From Actinoplanes sp. NBC_00393 (GTDB taxonomy: Bacteria; Actinomycetota; Actinomycetes; Mycobacteriales; Micromonosporaceae), in the NCBI RefSeq assembly GCF_036053395.1, contig NZ_CP107942.1:10964001-11028000 (forward strand): 64,000 bases of DNA, given 5' to 3'. The notes under the pieces were generated by a model. It was not told the origin of the DNA. It searched no databases and saw only the letters and a list, made by a program, of their open reading frames with translations. This document shows positions 16,678-25,395 of the stretch, in pieces (within the stretch, counting starts at the first letter, position 1; every line of letters begins with the position of its first letter). The translations under genes and the position numbers were made by a program.

Positions 16678-19600
16678 CTACAGGCCGATCAGCACGAATG
16701 GGGCCCAGTGCCGCTCGGCGTCGCCGCCGAGCGGCTCGGCAGACTCGTCGTCGCGTGGCTTGACGCCCCGCAGCACCACCGGACCCGGTACGCCACCCAG
16801 CGCGACATACTCCGCCCGGAGCCGGTCCGCCCCGGCCCGCGCGACGAACCGTTGCGCCTCGGCGAGGGCGTAGGCGGGCGGCGCCCCGTCGGCGAGCCCG
16901 CGCAGGAAGCGGCAGATCACCACGGGCGCCACCGCGTCGTCGACCGGCCAGAGCGGCAGGACCACCTGGCGGATCCCGGCGCGTGACATGGCCCGGGTCA
17001 ACCCGGCCACGTCGTCGCCGAGGGTGACCGTGGTGCGCCCGGTGTCGCCGCCGGAGAGCACCGCCAACTCCGCGCCGCTCAGCACCCCGTCGCCGGACGG
17101 GAACGCGCTGGTGTGCGTGGCGAACAGCAGCACGTCCCGGCCGGGTGAGCGCTCGCGGATCGCCGATCTGGTCGCCGCCTCGTCGACGAGCACCTCGTCG
17201 GGCCCGCAGCCGAGGATCGCCGCCGCGGCCCGGGCCTCGACCCGCGCGCCGGGAAGGGGCCGCAGGCCGGGCCGCTGTGACCGCTCGGCGGCCGGGTCGG
17301 CCACGATCAGCGGCTTCGCCGGCACGACGGGCTGGTCCAGGGCGGTGGTGCAGTCGGCGAGCGGGGTGAGGCTCGGCGCGTACGACACCACCCGGTCCAT
17401 GCCGAGGGGCCGGTCCTCGAACGGCAGGGCGTGCACCGGCACCAGGCGTAGCGGTCCGGACGGCACCACCACGACCCGCCGGTGCCGGCGGAGCACCGCT
17501 GCGACGTCGGTCAGCAGCAGGGCGGACAGCTCGGTCGCCTCCGGTCCGGGCGCATGCCCGGCGGCACAGCGGCTGTGGAAGCGGCGGACCAGTGCGGCCA
17601 GGTGCCGTTCGGACACCCGGCTGTGGTGCACGAGCACGTCGTCGCGGGTCACCGCCCAGAGCAGCAGCTCCGATCCGGCGGTCAGATACTCCAGCACCAC
17701 GGTATCCGCGGCGAGCCGGCTCTGCAACAGCCGTACGTCGAGCGGCTCCGGCGGCGCGGCCCGGCGCAGCAGGGCACCCGGGCTGACCCGCTCCACCTCG
17801 CACTCGGCGCGGGTCAACGCGGCGTCCGCTGTGTCGACGATCTGGAGCAGCGGGCCGGCGTCCCCGGCGCCGGGCGTGTCGATCGCGGCCAGCAGCCGCC
17901 CGGCGTGCGCTGTCCGGTCGGCGGTGCATTGCCGCCACTGCTGCCAGGCGTCGGCGAGCGCCGGAATGCCCATGGCGCCACTGCCGGCGTGGTCCGGCTC
18001 GGGACGCGCAGCGGGCGCCAGCCACCGCTCGGCCGCGGCCAAGGAGCGCCGCCGCAGGTCAGCCGCGTCCGGCCGGTGATGTTCGGCGTGCGCCAGGATC
18101 GCCAGCGCCTTGGCGGCGACCAGGTACAACCCGACGGCCCGGTGGTGGACAGCGGCCCGGTCCGCGTCCCTGAGCAAGGTTCCGGCGTACTCTTCGACGA
18201 GGCCGACACCGGTCCCGGCGTACCCGAACGCCGCCGCCGCATCGCCGTGCGCCAGCGCGATCTCCGCGGCCGTCAGCGCCTCCGGCCAGTCCCACCGGGC
18301 CCGCGCCGGGCCGCCGGAGCGGGTGAACGCCCGCCCGGCCAGCGCGAAGTCCCCGGCCCGCAGCGCGAGCGGGGCGAGCACCTCGCCGGGCAGCACCCGG
18401 TCCCGGTCCAGTTCGGTCAGGGCGGTGCAGGCCTCGGCCCGCCGCTCGCCCGCCACCAGCACCAACGGGCGCAGGTCGGCCGGGGCGCCGGGCCGCTCGG
18501 CCGCTTCCAGGGCCACCCGGTACCACTGCTCGGCCTGTTCCGGCATGCCGCGCCGGTTCGCGTGGCCGCAGCGGGCCAGCGGCACCAGCACGTCGATGGT
18601 GGCCAGCGCCTGGATCGCCGGGTGCGGGTCGCGCAGCCGCGGCAGCAGTTCGTCGAGCCGGCCGCGCAGGCGCAGTAGCCCGCGGGCCGCGTGCTCGGCG
18701 TCGGCCGAGTCGATTCGCCGCCGGTGCGCGTCGACCATGCCGAGGGCCGCCTCGAGCTGGTGGGCGGCCACGAACTCGGGCGGGCCGCCCGGCGCGTGCC
18801 CGAGCCGTTCCAGCCGGATGAGCGCTTCGTCGGTGAGCCCGGTCCGGGACTCCAGGCCGGCCAGCGCGGTGACCACCGACCGGGTCGGCAGCGCGGGGTC
18901 GGCGGCGAGCAGCGGCAGCGCGGCCAGGTAGCCGAGCCGGGCCCGGGACAGGCTGCCGTCGGCCTGCCAGTGCTCGGCGGCGCGTTGCAGCAGCCTGCCC
19001 AGCCCGGCGCACCAGGCCCGGCTGCCGACCGAGGCAGCCCAGTTCAGCACGCCGGCGACCGGTCCGCGCTCCGGCGCCCGGTTCCCGCAGCCGAGAGTCG
19101 GCACCCGTCCCTCGTCGAGGTCGGCGATCAGCAGGTGGACGGCGCTGAGCTGCACCCCCGCGGTGTCCCCGGCGGTGGTCCACGCGTCCCGGGCGGCTAG
19201 CAGATGCCGTCGCCGGGCCGGCCGGTCCCCGGCGAACCAGGCGAGGGTCGCCTGCCGCAACTCGAGCGCGGCGTGCAGGCGGGGGAGGGGCAGACCGGCG
19301 GCCCAGCTGGCCGCGGCGGTGTAGCAGTCGGCCGCGCGGACCACGTCGCGGTGGCGCAGCGCCGGGCTGGGACCGGGCTGCGGCGCCAGGTCGTAGCCGA
19401 GGCTCTCCGGATGCGACCCGGGCGTGGCCCACCAGTCGCCCTCCACCAGATAGGTCACTCCGACCAGCCCGGGCAGGTTGAGCAGCGTCGCCGCGGTACG
19501 TGCCTGGGCCAGCATGTGCCGTGCCTCGCCGTCCAGGCCGATCCGGTGCATCAGGTCCGCGCCGGCGATGTCGCACCAGTGGCCGAGAGCCACCGCGCCG

Positions 19601-20124
19601 AGCCGGTTCGCCAGGCAGGCCAGGGTCTCCAGGGACCGGATCCCCTGCACCGCGAGCTGTCCCGCGGCCGCCTCGTTGCCGGAGCGCAGCATGCCCTCGG
19701 TGTGCGCGCGGACGGTGGCGAGGCTGGGCGGGCCGTCGGCGACCAGGTGCTCGATCAGCTCGGTCTCCGGGATGCCCGGCGCCGGGGTGACGAAGGCGCC
19801 GGCCGGGTCCATCGTGGTCTCCGCGCCGATGCCGCCGGGATACCAGTTCCCGTCGAGCTGCAGGGCCCAGGCGCGCAGCGCGGTCAGGTGCCGGTCCGGG
19901 GCGCCGGCGCCGCTCTCCAGCTCGTCGAGCAGCCGCAGCGCGTGTTTGGCCTCGCCGGCGGAGAGCGCGCCGTAACAGGCGTCGGTGAGGTGCAGCATCC
20001 GGTGCCGGGGATCGTCGGCGGCGGCGCGCAGCGCGGCGGCCCGGGCCGGACCGGGACGGCCGTGCAGATCCTCGGTGTTCAGTGAACCGAGGGTCATCCA
20101 GCCGGGGCGCAGCGGAACGGTCAC
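16678..20124 (-). CDS. TPR-rich protein with C-terminal CHAT (caspase-like) domain, catalytic pair damaged
   Basis: A 1148-residue cytoplasmic protein. Most of it (to about residue 830) is a solenoid of helical repeats of TPR style, rich in Ala, Leu and Arg. The C-terminal CHAT domain shows VVVVPSGPLRLVPVHALPFE, SYAPSLTPL, LLFATHT with the candidate catalytic His near 1004, LTRAMSRAGIRQVVLPLWPVDD and the closing HWAPFVLIG. The position normally occupied by LSAC(D/E)TG reads LSGGDTG, so the catalytic Cys is Gly, and only about 18 residues separate it from the His, much less than usual. GTG at 20124 is chosen because GGGAGG lies 5 bp upstream. It may be a scaffold or pseudo-protease; CHAT relatives act in signalling and cell-death systems. 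Confidence 0.85.
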   Translation of the reverse strand: MTVPLRPGWMTLGSLNTEDLHGRPGPARAAALRAAADDPRHRMLHLTDACYGALSAGEAKHALRLLDELESGAGAPDRHLTALRAWALQLDGNWYPGGIGAETTMDPAGAFVTPAPGIPETELIEHLVADGPPSLATVRAHTEGMLRSGNEAAAGQLAVQGIRSLETLACLANRLGAVALGHWCDIAGADLMHRIGLDGEARHMLAQARTAATLLNLPGLVGVTYLVEGDWWATPGSHPESLGYDLAPQPGPSPALRHRDVVRAADCYTAAASWAAGLPLPRLHAALELRQATLAWFAGDRPARRRHLLAARDAWTTAGDTAGVQLSAVHLLIADLDEGRVPTLGCGNRAPERGPVAGVLNWAASVGSRAWCAGLGRLLQRAAEHWQADGSLSRARLGYLAALPLLAADPALPTRSVVTALAGLESRTGLTDEALIRLERLGHAPGGPPEFVAAHQLEAALGMVDAHRRRIDSADAEHAARGLLRLRGRLDELLPRLRDPHPAIQALATIDVLVPLARCGHANRRGMPEQAEQWYRVALEAAERPGAPADLRPLVLVAGERRAEACTALTELDRDRVLPGEVLAPLALRAGDFALAGRAFTRSGGPARARWDWPEALTAAEIALAHGDAAAAFGYAGTGVGLVEEYAGTLLRDADRAAVHHRAVGLYLVAAKALAILAHAEHHRPDAADLRRRSLAAAERWLAPAARPEPDHAGSGAMGIPALADAWQQWRQCTADRTAHAGRLLAAIDTPGAGDAGPLLQIVDTADAALTRAECEVERVSPGALLRRAAPPEPLDVRLLQSRLAADTVVLEYLTAGSELLLWAVTRDDVLVHHSRVSERHLAALVRRFHSRCAAGHAPGPEATELSALLLTDVAAVLRRHRRVVVVPSGPLRLVPVHALPFEDRPLGMDRVVSYAPSLTPLADCTTALDQPVVPAKPLIVADPAAERSQRPGLRPLPGARVEARAAAAILGCGPDEVLVDEAATRSAIRERSPGRDVLLFATHTSAFPSGDGVLSGAELAVLSGGDTGRTTVTLGDDVAGLTRAMSRAGIRQVVLPLWPVDDAVAPVVICRFLRGLADGAPPAYALAEAQRFVARAGADRLRAEYVALGGVPGPVVLRGVKPRDDESAEPLGGDAERHWAPFVLIGL

Positions 20125-20261
20125 GACGGCCTCCCGGAGAGGAGAGCGCGAGTGGCACCGGCCGGAGTCGCGGCGCCGGTGAGAGGCTGTCAACGTAACC
20201 GACTGCGCGGACTCCCCGGAAGGCCTCTGTCACCAGCCGACATGCCGTTCCCCCGTCCGGG

Positions 20262-21854
20262 TCAGCGCGTTTGCCGGTTGAGCCGCCGATACACCGGCGC
20301 GAGCCGTTTGTGCAGGTCCTGATAGATGTCGTAGACCTCGTCATAGGTGGCGTGGTCGGCGCCCGGCTCGAAGACGTGGTCGTTGCGGGCCAACGCGGTC
20401 AGATCGGCGAAGTCGATCATCCCGGCGCCGACCGCGCCGATCCAGCCGGCGCCGCGGGCGTTGACCGTGACCGGGTTGGCGTCGCGGCGGATCTCGATGC
20501 CGAGCACGTCGGCGAAGATCTGGCACCACGAGCCGGACCGGGCCGCCCCGCCGGTGATCACCATCGAGGTGACCGGGGCGCCGAGGAACTTGTCGACCGC
20601 CTTGGCGAGCCAGCGGGTGTTCAGCGCGACGCCCTCGAAGACCGCGCGCAGCAGGTCGGAGCGGGTGGTCTCCAGGGAGATGTTGAGGAACGCGGCGCGC
20701 AGGTTCGCGTCGTCGACCGGGGCGCGTTCGCCGTACAGCCAAGGGGTGTAGATGACGCCGTTCGCGCCTGCCGGGACCATCGGAATGATCTTGTCAAAGG
20801 CGTCGAAGATGGTGCCTTCGTCGCGGCTGACGTGCCCGGCGCTGACGATGGGATCGTCGTATTCGACGATCTTGTCGCGCAGCCAGGTCAGGTTGGCGCC
20901 GGCGGTGGCCTGCAGCGCGGTCATCAGATAGCGGTCCGGGATCGCGCACGGAATGGACGCGATGCCGGTCAGCACGTCGGTCTTCTTCTTCGGTACGTGC
21001 GCCGCGATCCAGGACGACGTGCCGAGGTAGAGGTGGGGTTCGTTGTCGCGGACCGTGCCGGCGCCGATCGCGGCCGCGGTGTTGTCGATCGCACCGGCCA
21101 CCACCTGCACGGACGCCGGGAGACCGAGGTGATCGGCAGCGCTGGGGGCGAGCGTGCCGATCACCTCGGTGCAGGCCACGATCGGCGGGAACTTGTCCCG
21201 GTCGATGCCGCTCGCCGCGACCAGGCCGGTGTCGTAGCGGATGGCGTCCGCCCTGCGGTTGTCGGTGACCCACGAGGTGAGGATCGAGTCGACGGTCGCC
21301 ACCGTGCGGCCGGTCAGCTTCAGGTTGATCCAGTCGAGGACGTTCAGGAAGGTCGCGGTCCTCGCGTACACCTCGGGCATGGCATCGCGGACCAGCAGCA
21401 TGTGCGCGGCCGGATCCTTTCCGGTCACCGACGGCATGCCGCCGGTGAGGCGCAGCCAGCGCGCGATCTTCAAGATCGACATGCCATCGTACGCGGGAAA
21501 GCCGCCGAACTGTCTCCGCAGGTTCGCCGCCCCGCGCATGTCGAGCCAGCTGATGCACCGGGTCAGCGGGTCGCCGTTCGCGTCCACCGCGATCGTCCCC
21601 TCGCCCTGCGTCGACGAGCAGATCGTGGTCACCGCGCGCAGGTGCTCCGAATGCTCCCGGCCCAGGTCGGCGACCACCTCGGCGAGCGCGTCCCACCAGG
21701 CGACCGGGTCCTGTTCGGCCCCGCCGCCGGGCAGCACGTGCAGCGGGACCGGGCGTTCGGCCCACCCGGTCACCGTCCCGTCGGCGGCGACCAGGGCGGC
21801 CTTCATCCCGGACGTGCCCAGGTCGATCGCCAGCACCTGCGGCGCAATGGTCAC
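20262..21854 (-). CDS. FGGY-family carbohydrate kinase
   Basis: A 530-residue sugar kinase related to xylulokinases. The N-terminal phosphate-binding segment is VLAIDLGTSGMKAALV; the central GAIDNTAAAIGAG carries the usual catalytic Asp; the C-terminal nucleotide motif is VITGGAARSGSWCQIFADVLG. It should phosphorylate a ketose or polyol with ATP. The GTG start immediately follows the stop of the aldolase-aminotransferase fusion gene, so the two are one transcript and probably one pathway: the kinase would make the phosphorylated substrate for the aldolase. The exact sugar cannot be told from sequence. Confidence 0.92.
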   Translation of the reverse strand: MTIAPQVLAIDLGTSGMKAALVAADGTVTGWAERPVPLHVLPGGGAEQDPVAWWDALAEVVADLGREHSEHLRAVTTICSSTQGEGTIAVDANGDPLTRCISWLDMRGAANLRRQFGGFPAYDGMSILKIARWLRLTGGMPSVTGKDPAAHMLLVRDAMPEVYARTATFLNVLDWINLKLTGRTVATVDSILTSWVTDNRRADAIRYDTGLVAASGIDRDKFPPIVACTEVIGTLAPSAADHLGLPASVQVVAGAIDNTAAAIGAGTVRDNEPHLYLGTSSWIAAHVPKKKTDVLTGIASIPCAIPDRYLMTALQATAGANLTWLRDKIVEYDDPIVSAGHVSRDEGTIFDAFDKIIPMVPAGANGVIYTPWLYGERAPVDDANLRAAFLNISLETTRSDLLRAVFEGVALNTRWLAKAVDKFLGAPVTSMVITGGAARSGSWCQIFADVLGIEIRRDANPVTVNARGAGWIGAVGAGMIDFADLTALARNDHVFEPGADHATYDEVYDIYQDLHKRLAPVYRRLNRQTR

Positions 21855-24110
21855 TCAGACTCCCTCGACCTGCGCGAAGACCTGGTCGAACCGGGACAGA
21901 GCGTCGTCGATGACCTCGTCGGTGTCGGCCATCGAGGTGTACATCCGGGAGCCGGCGAGGGTGATGATGCCGTGCGCCGCGTACGCCGCGCCCATCTGCT
22001 CCATCAGCCGCTTGCGGCCCTTGTTCTCCTTGAGCAGCTTGATCGGGTTGCGCATGTCGAGCAGCATCACGCCGCTGCACTCCAGGTGCACGATCGAGCC
22101 CTGGTTGTAGGCGACGTACGGCAGCCCGTACTTGTCGATCAGCTTCTGCAGGCCGCGGGTGAGCCGGTCCCCGGCCCGGCCGGCGATCACCGGCGCGTTG
22201 GTGCGGGCCATCTCCTGGATCGCGAAGTACCCGGCCGCGCAGGACAGCGGGTTCGCCGACAGCGTGCCGCCGACCTGGATGTGCGCGCCGCTCTTGCCGT
22301 CCAGGCCGGAGCCGAAGACGCTCATCACCTCGGCCTTGCCGCCGACCCCGCCGGCCATCGGGTAACCACCCGAGACCGCCTTACCGAAAACGGTCAGGTC
22401 GGGGGTGACGCCGAAGTAGCCGGCCGCGCCGCCGAGACCGGTCCGGAAGCCGGTCACCACCTCGTCGAAGATCAGCATGGCGCCGAACTCGTCGCACAGC
22501 TTGCGAACGTTCGCGTTGAAGTCGTGCGGAACCGGGCGGGTGCCGGACTCCGGGCCGAGCGGCTCGACGACGACGGCGGCGGTGCCACCGCGTACCCGGT
22601 TCTCGATCAACTTGCGCCGCAGCGTGCCCAGGTCGTGCGGGAAGGCCTCCCGGGTCCGGCCGGTCGCGCCGAACGGGATGCCCTTGGCGTTCATCCGGAA
22701 ACTGCCGGGCACGCGCAGGCCGTACACCATGGTGTCGGACCAGCCGTGATAGGCGCCGCCGACCTTGATCACCATCTTCTTGCCGGTGTGGGCGCGCGCC
22801 GCGCGCACCGCGGCCATCACGGCCTCGGTGCCGGAGCCGAGCGACCGGTACATCTCGATGTGCGGCATGTAGCGGTTGATGATCTCGGCGAGCTTCAGCT
22901 CGTACTCGTGGAACAGGCCGGTGACCGGGCCGGATTCCTTGATCACCTCGGCGACCCGCTCGTTGACCGGGCCGTAGTTGCTGCCCAGGATGGTCGGGCC
23001 GCCGGCCTGCAGGAAGTCGATGTAGACGTTGCCGTCGCGGTCGGTGAGGTGCGCGCCGTGCGCCTTGTCGACGGCCAGCGGGAACGGGTAGTTGAAGGCC
23101 AGGTTGTGCTGGACGCCGCCGGGGATGCGCTTCTTGGCGCGCTCGGTGATCTCCTTGGAGGCGGTGCACTTGGTCTCGAAGTAGTTGAGGACGTCGAGCA
23201 GGGCGTCGTGCCGCAGGCCGCGCAGTGGCTGGTCGACCAGAGCCTTGAGGCGGCGCATGGTGTCGTCGACGTCGAGGTACTCGGTGATCGAGTAGCCGAG
23301 GTCTTCCGGCTTCTCCGGGACCTCCGGCACGTCCGCGACGCTCGGCAGCTCCTCCTCGTCGGCCACCCGGATCGGCTCGACCGCCTCGGTGATCTGCGCG
23401 GCGATCCGCTTCTCGTCCTTGCGCAGCTTGCTGAACGCGATCTCCCGGATCGTCACCGGAATCTTGTAGACCTTGCCGGCCTCGCTGGTCAGCGCCATCA
23501 GATAGGCGATCGACACCTTCTCCAGCAGCGCCATGTTGAACACCGCCCGGTCCGGATCGGTGCCCAGCGCCACCACCCCGTGGTTGGCGATGATGAACGC
23601 GTTGTCCCCGCTCGCCACCTTCTTCTGCACGTTCTTCGCCAGGAACGACGTCCCCGACGGCGCGTAATCGATGATCGCCACCTCTTTGCCGAGGAAGCGC
23701 ACCTGCTCATCGGTGAGCGCCGGGATCGGCTTGCGCAGAAAAGCGAGCGCGGATGCGTACGGCTGATGGGTGTGCACGATCGAGTTGACGTCGGGCCGTT
23801 CGCGGTAGATGTTCGCGTGCATCCCGCACTCGATCGACGGAACCAGCCCGCCCGCGCCGCCCTCGTCCGGAACGTGCTTGCCGTTGAAGTCGACGATGCA
23901 GACGTCCTCGGCCCGCATCTTGTCGTAGTCGTAGTTGCTCGGCGTGACCGCGTACAGCTGGTGGCCCGGGATCCGGACCGAGACGTTGCCCTCGGTGGCC
24001 TTCAGGTATCCGCGTTCCAGCATGGTGCGACACATGTCGACCACGTGCCGGCGGGACATGAGGTGTTTCACGGGCGGTGTCCGATCCTTCGGGGGTCCAC
24101 GAACCTTCAT
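21855..24110 (-). CDS. Class II aldolase fused to class III aminotransferase
   Basis: A 751-residue two-domain enzyme. Residues about 15-220 are a class II (metal) aldolase: Glu94 in PSIECGMHANIY, His113 and His115 in VHTHQ, His177 in ANHGVV. An acidic linker (about 230-300) leads to a fold-type I aminotransferase similar to glutamate-1-semialdehyde aminomutase (about 315-751): GSGTEAVMAA, YHGWSD, Asp549 in LIFDEVVTGFR, and PLP Lys577 in VFGKAVSGGYPMAGG. All key residues of both domains are present, so both may be active. The start at 24110 is preceded by CAGGA; an ATG at 24116 is an alternative. The next gene is the FGGY kinase. Inference: kinase product is split by the aldolase, and the aldehyde is aminated. 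Substrate is unknown. Confidence 0.9.
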   Translation of the reverse strand: MKVRGPPKDRTPPVKHLMSRRHVVDMCRTMLERGYLKATEGNVSVRIPGHQLYAVTPSNYDYDKMRAEDVCIVDFNGKHVPDEGGAGGLVPSIECGMHANIYRERPDVNSIVHTHQPYASALAFLRKPIPALTDEQVRFLGKEVAIIDYAPSGTSFLAKNVQKKVASGDNAFIIANHGVVALGTDPDRAVFNMALLEKVSIAYLMALTSEAGKVYKIPVTIREIAFSKLRKDEKRIAAQITEAVEPIRVADEEELPSVADVPEVPEKPEDLGYSITEYLDVDDTMRRLKALVDQPLRGLRHDALLDVLNYFETKCTASKEITERAKKRIPGGVQHNLAFNYPFPLAVDKAHGAHLTDRDGNVYIDFLQAGGPTILGSNYGPVNERVAEVIKESGPVTGLFHEYELKLAEIINRYMPHIEMYRSLGSGTEAVMAAVRAARAHTGKKMVIKVGGAYHGWSDTMVYGLRVPGSFRMNAKGIPFGATGRTREAFPHDLGTLRRKLIENRVRGGTAAVVVEPLGPESGTRPVPHDFNANVRKLCDEFGAMLIFDEVVTGFRTGLGGAAGYFGVTPDLTVFGKAVSGGYPMAGGVGGKAEVMSVFGSGLDGKSGAHIQVGGTLSANPLSCAAGYFAIQEMARTNAPVIAGRAGDRLTRGLQKLIDKYGLPYVAYNQGSIVHLECSGVMLLDMRNPIKLLKENKGRKRLMEQMGAAYAAHGIITLAGSRMYTSMADTDEVIDDALSRFDQVFAQVEGV

Positions 24111-24197
24111 CGTCATCCTGTTCCGGGTACGAAGCACCGTCTCCCGACCAGCAAGATACGACCGTACCTTTATCACCGCGTGACAAAATCGGCGACG

Positions 24198-25385
24198 ATG
24201 GACACTCCCTGGCAGCGTCTGCCCTCCGACCTCGCGGCCGCTATGCGTCCCCGGTTGCCGGACGCCGTGCAGGCGATCGTCGCGGGCACGGCTCCGGCCT
24301 TCGCCGCGTCCGGCTCGCTCGGCGCGGCTTCCGCCGGCAAGTTCGAACGCGACGTGCACACCGCGGTCCGGGTCGCCCTCGAACGCTTCGCCGACCTGGC
24401 CGGCACCGGCGAACCGGCGCTGCCACCACGGATCCGCGAGGTGTTCGTGGCGCTCGGCGCCGGCGAGGCCCGCGAGAACCGGGGACCCGAACTGCTGCTC
24501 GGAGCCCTGCGCACGGCGGCCCGGATGCTGCTGCGGACCGCTTCCCAGTCGCTCGCCGAGGTACGCCCGGTCACCGTCGACGAGCTCATCGACCTGGCCG
24601 ACGCGACCAGCGCGTACGTCGACGAGCTCGCCGCGGCCTGCACCGACGGCCTGGCCCGCCAGCTGCGCGAACAGGCCGGCGAGGGGGACCGGCGCCGGCG
24701 CCGGGTGGCCGACCTGCTGCTGCGCGGCGGCGCACCGCCCGAGGTGCTGCGCGAGGCGGCCGGCGGCATCGGCTGGCCGGCCCCGGACACCGTGGTGCCG
24801 GTCCTGTTGCCGCCCGACCAGGCGCGCGACGCCCGGTTCCGGTTCGGCGCCGACGGGGTGGTCGCCGAACGCGGCCGGGACGCCGTTCTGCTGCTGCGCG
24901 CCGGTCCCCGGGCCGAACGCGCCGCCCTCACCGAAGCTCTGCAGGGCCGGGACGCGGTGGTCGGCCCGGCGCTGGGCTGGGCCGAGGTGCCCGAAGCGGT
25001 CCGGCTCGCCGAGAGCACCCGGGAACTGGCCGGGACCGGCGCCGAACCGGTGTTCACCGACGACCACTTCGCGGCGCTGGCCCTGCGCGGTGAACAGGGA
25101 GCGCTCGCGGTGCTCTCGGCTCGCCGGCTGGCGCCGCTCGCTGCGCTGCGCACCGGCCAGCGCGAGCAGTTGATGGTCACGCTGGAGAGCTGGTTGCGGC
25201 ATTGGGGATCGCGTACGGCGGTCGCAGCCGAAATGTTCGTGCACCCGCAGACCGTCAGCTACCGCCTGAACCGGCTCCGGGACCTCCTCGGCGCCGACCT
25301 GGACGACCCGACGGCCCGGTTCGAATTGCTGCTGGTCCTCGCGTACCGGGAAAAAGCGTTGGCGATCGTCGATGGGACGGAGTAA
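24198..25385 (+). CDS. PucR/CdaR-type transcriptional regulator
   Basis: A 395-residue regulator. The C-terminal helix-turn-helix (VAAEMFVHPQTVSYRLNRLR, then DLLGADLDDPTARFELLLVL) is the PucR-type domain; the N-terminal part is helical and the middle a GGDEF-like degenerate domain typical of the family. An alternative GTG start lies at 24180. It is divergent from the kinase/aldolase-aminotransferase operon with about 87 bp between the starts, so it is the obvious candidate regulator of that operon. Family members usually activate catabolic genes in response to the substrate or nitrogen state. Confidence 0.88.
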   Translation: MDTPWQRLPSDLAAAMRPRLPDAVQAIVAGTAPAFAASGSLGAASAGKFERDVHTAVRVALERFADLAGTGEPALPPRIREVFVALGAGEARENRGPELLLGALRTAARMLLRTASQSLAEVRPVTVDELIDLADATSAYVDELAAACTDGLARQLREQAGEGDRRRRRVADLLLRGGAPPEVLREAAGGIGWPAPDTVVPVLLPPDQARDARFRFGADGVVAERGRDAVLLLRAGPRAERAALTEALQGRDAVVGPALGWAEVPEAVRLAESTRELAGTGAEPVFTDDHFAALALRGEQGALAVLSARRLAPLAALRTGQREQLMVTLESWLRHWGSRTAVAAEMFVHPQTVSYRLNRLRDLLGADLDDPTARFELLLVLAYREKALAIVDGTE

Positions 25386-25395
25386 GGGTGGACCG

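Noticed and set aside
16144..20124. A CHAT-based defence system formed with the DUF6817-like gene
   Set aside because: The genes are convergent rather than co-transcribed, and the CHAT catalytic pair is damaged; no further defence genes are adjacent.
20271..25385. A 1704-codon open frame on the plus strand, antisense to the kinase and fusion genes
   Set aside because: It is a GC-rich shadow frame; only its last 395 codons (from 24198) are a real gene. The rest is antisense to well-supported enzymes.
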